From assembly GCA_023213395.1 (NCBI GenBank), contig CM041465.1:171189741-171253740 (forward strand): a stretch of 64,000 bases of DNA, in the 5' to 3' direction. The translations under genes were made by a program, and so were the position numbers. Positions 61,986 to 64,000 of the stretch are shown piece after piece (the first letter of the stretch is position 1; each line of letters begins with the position of its first letter). A model generated the notes under the pieces. The model was not told where the DNA came from. It did not search any database and saw only the letters and a program-made list of their open reading frames with translations. The DNA is from Cycas panzhihuaensis (lineage: Eukaryota > Cycadophyta).

Positions 61986-63399
61986 GACTATAATCTCTTA
62001 GAGCTACAAGAAACAACCAAATGTTGCTCTCTCCTTGAGGTGACACAAGCTAGTCACACTCATAAACATGAGATAAGATTGGTTAAGATTTAATATATCC
62101 AAATGCTAATTAATTAATAATTGAGAAATGATGAATGATATTTGATATTACATAGACCAAATATATTTATAGTCCATCTATGGAAGGTTATGTTCATTTA
62201 CAAATAGATATGACTCTTCACTTAATTTAATTATGATTATTTATGCCTAAATATACCATTTAGGCTCATTACAAGCTCTCCACTCTTGAAAGGCTTCATC
62301 CTTAAAGCCTACTTAAATAGAATAGTCTTCGTATGAGTAACATAATGTCGTATAGATTTATGAGATTCACATGTCAATTTAAATCGCAATAGAATTAAAC
62401 ATGTGATTCAAAAGATACTTTGTTCTAGATTCTCGTTAATCTTTTATTAAACCATGGTATTATAGACCATGGTCTTCTAGTTTGATAAGACTTCTGGCTT
62501 TGTGATAATGACATGGTATATTTATTTATTAAGTAGATTGTTGTTAAGAAATCCCAAGGAATCTTCCACTCAATATTATAATTAGGTATCTTGATTTTTT
62601 GAGATTTTTATTGATTTTCTATTGTACTTTGAATTTCGATTATGGAGATATCTAATTCGATTTCTTCAACTTTTATAGGAATAAAAGGAATATTGATGAT
62701 GGTTCTCAAATAAATGATAGTATTTAGGCAATATTAAAGTGACCATATTACAAGATCTTTTTTCTATATATTTATATTACTATTTGGTGTCGATTTTTCA
62801 GATTTGTCATCATTAGTTATTAATCCTGATTTATTGATATTAGGAGGAGTAACATATTTGTTGTCATTAATGTCAGGAGTTAATTTTTCACTGGATGGTT
62901 TATTTTCTAATGGAATAATTTGGCGATATATTTTATCATTAGATTCTTGTTTATTGATATCTTTAGTGGAAATGATATGATGAGTAGGGACATCTCATTT
63001 TTAAATTCTCTAATTGTCATCTTTATCTACATGCGAAAATGGTTTTTTTAGAACCTTCAAATTATTGTTCATATCACGTTCTTGGTTGTTTATCACCTTC
63101 ATTAATATGTTTGGATGTGCATCCTTTTAGAAGTTTATTAATTCTTGATTCTTTCTCACTTGTGCTTTTTCCTTTTGAATTATTACCAGCAATATTATGT
63201 CATTAAGGCTTATTAGTTTCATAGATGAATCTAGTTATGATTGATGTTCGAATGTCATTTGATGAGGGGGGTTTTACTTCATCTATTTTTTACTTCACTA
63301 GATTTTCTTTAGGGCTCAATTCAGTAGTAAATTCTATTTGTACTTTAGGAACAATAGTGTCATTCTCTTTAAATTGATTTTTAAATACTATTGAGAACA
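61986..63399 (-). other. Possible 3' end of another minus-strand element
   Basis: The sequence CATTACA at about 62267-62273 is followed by AGCTCTCCACTCTT, whose complement is a purine tract. This would fit an LTR to its left (about 61990-62273) and a minus-strand interior to the right. No pol motif could be read between 62290 and 63400. Tentative. Confidence 0.3.
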
Positions 63400-63735
63400 G
63401 TTCCTAAGTTATAGTTTTATGGTTTTCATTTTTTTGTTCTTGTGACTAATTTTGCCACCAATTGAATGCCGTTTTATACATGTGTAGTGAGGTATATAAT
63501 TTTTTTTTCTTCATCATTTATGATGTTTTGATGTAAGAAAAAGTCTTCTAGCTCTTATAACCATTTGAGGGCATATTCCTTTAGCCCATAGAACTGAGAG
63601 ATGCTAAACTTTTTCTTAATCTTTAATCTATCAAGTAAAGTAATCATAATTTAATGTATTCGACTTTTGACATATCTTGTCTATGTGTTGGATTTAAATA
63701 GTCTAATTCTTTCAAATATTTTGATAGAGAATATT
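63400..63735 (-). pseudogene. Gag-like relic at the right edge
   Basis: The minus strand reads QFYGLKEYALKWL, a stop, ELEDFFLHQNI and, after a frame change, TAFNWWQN. The W-L-x-E-L-E-D-F-F and A-x-x-W-W spacing fits a plant Ty3-type capsid. Short and broken; family not resolved. Confidence 0.45.
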
Positions 63736-64000
63736 CCATGGTAATGTTTTAAAAGTAACATCATCGTTATTTTTATATTATATTATGTAGATATTAGATG
63801 AGATGATGTAACGTAAGTTATGATTTAGGTATAAATAATAATTGATATGAAAGTAGGTTAAGCCTCTTAATCAGTATAATATATTAGGATTGCATTAACA
63901 TACACACAATTCTAACTCTAAACTTAATAAATGAATAATATATTTATGTCGTTAGTCCTTTGATTGTGGTTATATATGTATCACTATACTACCTTATGCA

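Overview
This window looks like nuclear DNA from a seed plant with a large, repeat-rich genome. The only host-type gene is a leucine-rich-repeat receptor kinase of the plant LRR-XII type. Almost everything else is plant LTR retrotransposon sequence (Ty3 chromovirus, Ty3 Tat-like and short-LTR elements of Ty1-copia style), plus long (TA)n tracts. A gymnosperm, possibly a conifer, would fit, but the sequence alone does not prove it. I see no tRNA, rRNA, CRISPR or bacterial-type operon.

Region 1 (1-7169): a decayed chromovirus leader on the + strand (about 50-560), AT-rich intergenic DNA, a 70-bp tandem duplication (2591-2730), then the receptor kinase pseudogene (2943-6281, +). The pseudogene carries three frame disruptions and one in-frame stop. 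It keeps a short 81-bp intron inside the kinase activation segment.

Region 2 (7170-30740): a nested stack of minus-strand LTR elements, resolved from LTR pairs, primer-binding sites (PBS), polypurine tracts (PPT) and target-site duplications. Element A (7170-30740, duplication AGTAT) contains element B (11909-29683, duplication ATCAC/ACCAC). B contains chromovirus Ty3-1 (12826-20146), which is itself hit by a solo LTR (13590-14231, duplication TATAG). B also contains chromovirus Ty3-2 (about 20272-26282). A's interior also holds a 1.94-kb (TA)n block. B's interior holds a fragment of an HSP70 coding sequence.

Region 3 (31520-57828): a clearly less AT-rich block made of two Tat-like Ty3 elements. 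Tat-P (+ strand, 5' LTR 31520-34206) is interrupted 36 bases after the start of its PBS by Tat-M (- strand, 34242-48383, with 2.5-2.6-kb LTRs). Tat-P resumes at 48384 with gag, protease, reverse transcriptase, RNase H and integrase. Tat-M has lost reverse transcriptase, RNase H and integrase by internal deletion. Both carry, antisense to gag-pol, a two-exon reading frame resembling the plant mobile domain (PMD). Tat-M also has an extra RNase H-like domain close to its 3' LTR.

Region 4 (57829-64000): AT-rich DNA with a third, strongly decayed Tat-type gag (about 59990-61985, +) and the relic of another minus-strand element at the right edge.

No coding sequence in the window appears intact. 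The dominant process is nested insertion followed by decay, mostly C-to-T and G-to-A transitions.
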